Source: Actinomycetota bacterium (lineage in GTDB: Bacteria > Actinomycetota > Acidimicrobiia > Acidimicrobiales > JAHWLA01). Taken from it: a stretch of DNA of 6,119 nucleotides. Below are positions 4,924-6,119 of this stretch, piece after piece. Both the position numbers and the translations under genes were made by a program. The stretch spans positions 1 through 6,119 of the forward strand of contig JAHWLA010000175.1 in NCBI GenBank assembly GCA_019347595.1, read 5' to 3'. The notes below the pieces were generated by a model. It searched no databases. It had not been told where the DNA came from and saw only the letters and a list, made by a program, of their open reading frames with translations. Position 1 is the first letter of the stretch. Each line of letters begins with the position of its first letter.

Positions 4924-6119
4924 CTTCGTGGGGGCCGAGGTCGGCGACGGACGGGCCTTCGATCACGCAGCCGTCGACCGTGTAGCGGGAGCCGTGGCAC
5001 GGGCAGTCCCACGTCCGCTCCGCCTGGTTGAACGCCACGATGCACCCGAGGTGCCGGCACACCGCCGACACCGCATGCAGCTCGCCCTGCTCGTCGCGGA
5101 ACGCCGCCACCCGGTCGCCGTCGAGCTCCACGATCCCGCCCTCGCCCGGCGCCAGTGCCGACGCGTCCTCGGCCCGCAGCGACGCCAGCCGGTCGCCGAC
5201 CAGGTGCTTGCCCGCGTCGGCGTTCTCCTTGAAGAGGCTGCTCGACGTGATCGTTGACCCCATGCGGGTGGCGTCGTATGCCTCCATCCACTCGTTGTCG
5301 CGGCCGGCCACGAGGTCGCGCATGATCAGCGCCGCCGCCGCGCCGTTCGACATGCCCCACTTCTTGAACCCGGTTGCCACCAACACGTTCGACCCCGGGA
5401 GCTGTGGCCCCACGAACGGCGTCCCGTCGACCGGGATGAAATCCTGGGCCGACCACTTGTGGCGCACCGATGCGCCGGGGAAGTGCTCGGCCGTCCACGT
5501 CTCCAGGGCCTCGTAGCACCGGCGCGTGTCGTCGGCATGGCCGACCTTGTGCCCCTCGCCGCCGACGATCAGCGCCCGGTCGTCCATCGCCGTGCGCAAC
5601 GACCGCGTGGGCTGGTCGGCGCTCAGGTACATCCCGAGCGGCGGCCTGTCCGTCTCCACCGCCAAGGCGTACGACCGCGAGGGGTACGACTTGGCGAAGA
5701 ACATGCCGCGGTCGAGGAATGGCAGGTGGGTCGCCAGCACCACGTGGCGGGCGCGCACGCTGCCATCCGCGGTCGACACGGTCGTGACCTCGTCGGTGTC
5801 GACGTCGCGCACCCGGCTGCGCTGGAAGACGTAGCTGCCGTCGCCGGGAATCGATGCCAGCAGCGGCAGGCAGAACCGCCGGGGGTGAAACTGCGCCTGG
5901 TCGTCGAAGCGCACCGCCCCGAGCACCGGATAGGGGAGGTCGGTATCCGTGGTGAACGACGCCGGCAGTCCCAGCTTGCCCGCCACGTCGGCCTCCTCCT
6001 CCACGTCCGACAGGCGGGCGGCATCCGTGGTGTACGTGTAGGCGGACCGCCGGGAGAAGTCGCACTCGAGCGAGCGATCGGCCACCAAGCGCGCAACCAG
6101 CGCCAGCCCCGCCACAATC
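4910..6119 (-). CDS. FAD-dependent oxidoreductase with C-terminal Rieske [2Fe-2S] domain (YhfW-like), 5'-truncated
   Basis: The frame is open to the right edge, and the N-terminal Rossmann GxGxxG motif for FAD binding is absent, so the start lies beyond 6119; 402 residues are visible. Residues 1 to about 305 match the DAO-type oxidoreductase fold, with HVVLATHLPFLDRG, GGEGHKVGHA, KWSAQDFIPVDGTPFVG and VLVATGFKKWGMSNG. Residues about 305-402 are a Rieske domain: CRHLGC and CPCHGS supply cluster ligands Cys354, His356, Cys372 and His375. Cys359 and Cys374 sit where bc1-type Rieske proteins form a disulfide. The DAO-Rieske order resembles B. subtilis YhfW, whose substrate I do not know. Electrons presumably pass between substrate, FAD and the cluster in the cytosol; no export signal can be assessed. 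The gene converges on the operon, and its final Arg-Ser-Thr-stop is encoded by the junction palindrome. Confidence 0.9.
   Translation of the reverse strand, partial: IVAGLALVARLVADRSLECDFSRRSAYTYTTDAARLSDVEEEADVAGKLGLPASFTTDTDLPYPVLGAVRFDDQAQFHPRRFCLPLLASIPGDGSYVFQRSRVRDVDTDEVTTVSTADGSVRARHVVLATHLPFLDRGMFFAKSYPSRSYALAVETDRPPLGMYLSADQPTRSLRTAMDDRALIVGGEGHKVGHADDTRRCYEALETWTAEHFPGASVRHKWSAQDFIPVDGTPFVGPQLPGSNVLVATGFKKWGMSNGAAAALIMRDLVAGRDNEWMEAYDATRMGSTITSSSLFKENADAGKHLVGDRLASLRAEDASALAPGEGGIVELDGDRVAAFRDEQGELHAVSAVCRHLGCIVAFNQAERTWDCPCHGSRYTVDGCVIEGPSVADLGPHEVRST

Noticed and set aside
3984..6065. Long - strand open frame (693 codons) spanning the convergent junction
   Set aside because: It runs antisense to the P1 hydrolase and out of frame with the Rieske oxidoreductase, has no recognisable motifs, and crosses the terminator-like palindrome.
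6113..6115. GTG near the right edge as the start codon of the Rieske oxidoreductase
   Set aside because: The frame continues to the window edge, and the FAD-binding N-terminal motif is missing downstream of this codon, so the true start must lie outside the window.

Overview
The window is GC-rich (roughly 70% or more by eye), with G/C-heavy third codon positions, GTG starts and stop/start overlaps between genes. This suggests an actinobacterium. An Acidimicrobiia-like lineage is my guess from the gene style; no marker gene here proves it.

Layout. Four genes run on the + strand as one tightly packed block. They are the 3' part of a GlmS-type sugar-phosphate isomerase/aminotransferase (1-1524), a bifunctional NAD(P)HX repair enzyme (nnr, 1521-2912), alanine racemase (alr, 2905-4038) and a P1/DmpA-NylC-type self-cleaving hydrolase (4035-4892). 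Each gene overlaps the next by 4 or 8 bases, so they are almost certainly co-transcribed and translationally coupled. A fifth gene on the - strand (4910 to beyond 6119, 5' end missing) encodes a YhfW-like FAD-dependent oxidoreductase with a C-terminal Rieske [2Fe-2S] domain. It converges on the operon, with only 17 bases between the two stop codons. No stretch of 300 bases lacks a gene, and I see no tRNA, rRNA, CRISPR array or transposase.

How the genes fit together. GlmS makes glucosamine-6-phosphate, the entry to UDP-GlcNAc and peptidoglycan. Alr makes D-alanine for the peptidoglycan stem peptide. Nnr is a metabolite-repair housekeeping enzyme often found near these genes in actinobacteria. 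The P1 hydrolase is a less expected last member; some relatives (DmpA) act on amides of small or D-amino acids. The oxidoreductase looks functionally separate.

The most unusual feature is a set of three long palindromes of 45-54 bp within about 2.1 kb, all in positions that are translated or contain stop codons. One encodes the C-terminal tail of Nnr. One lies in the P1 hydrolase just before its predicted self-cleavage site. The third spans the convergent junction and supplies the same last codons (Arg-Ser-Thr-stop) to both converging genes. They look like a palindromic repeat family tolerated inside coding sequence. A second unusual feature is the GlmS-type protein: its catalytic residues can be traced, but it has about 105 extra residues before the C-terminal catalytic lysine and about 200 after it.
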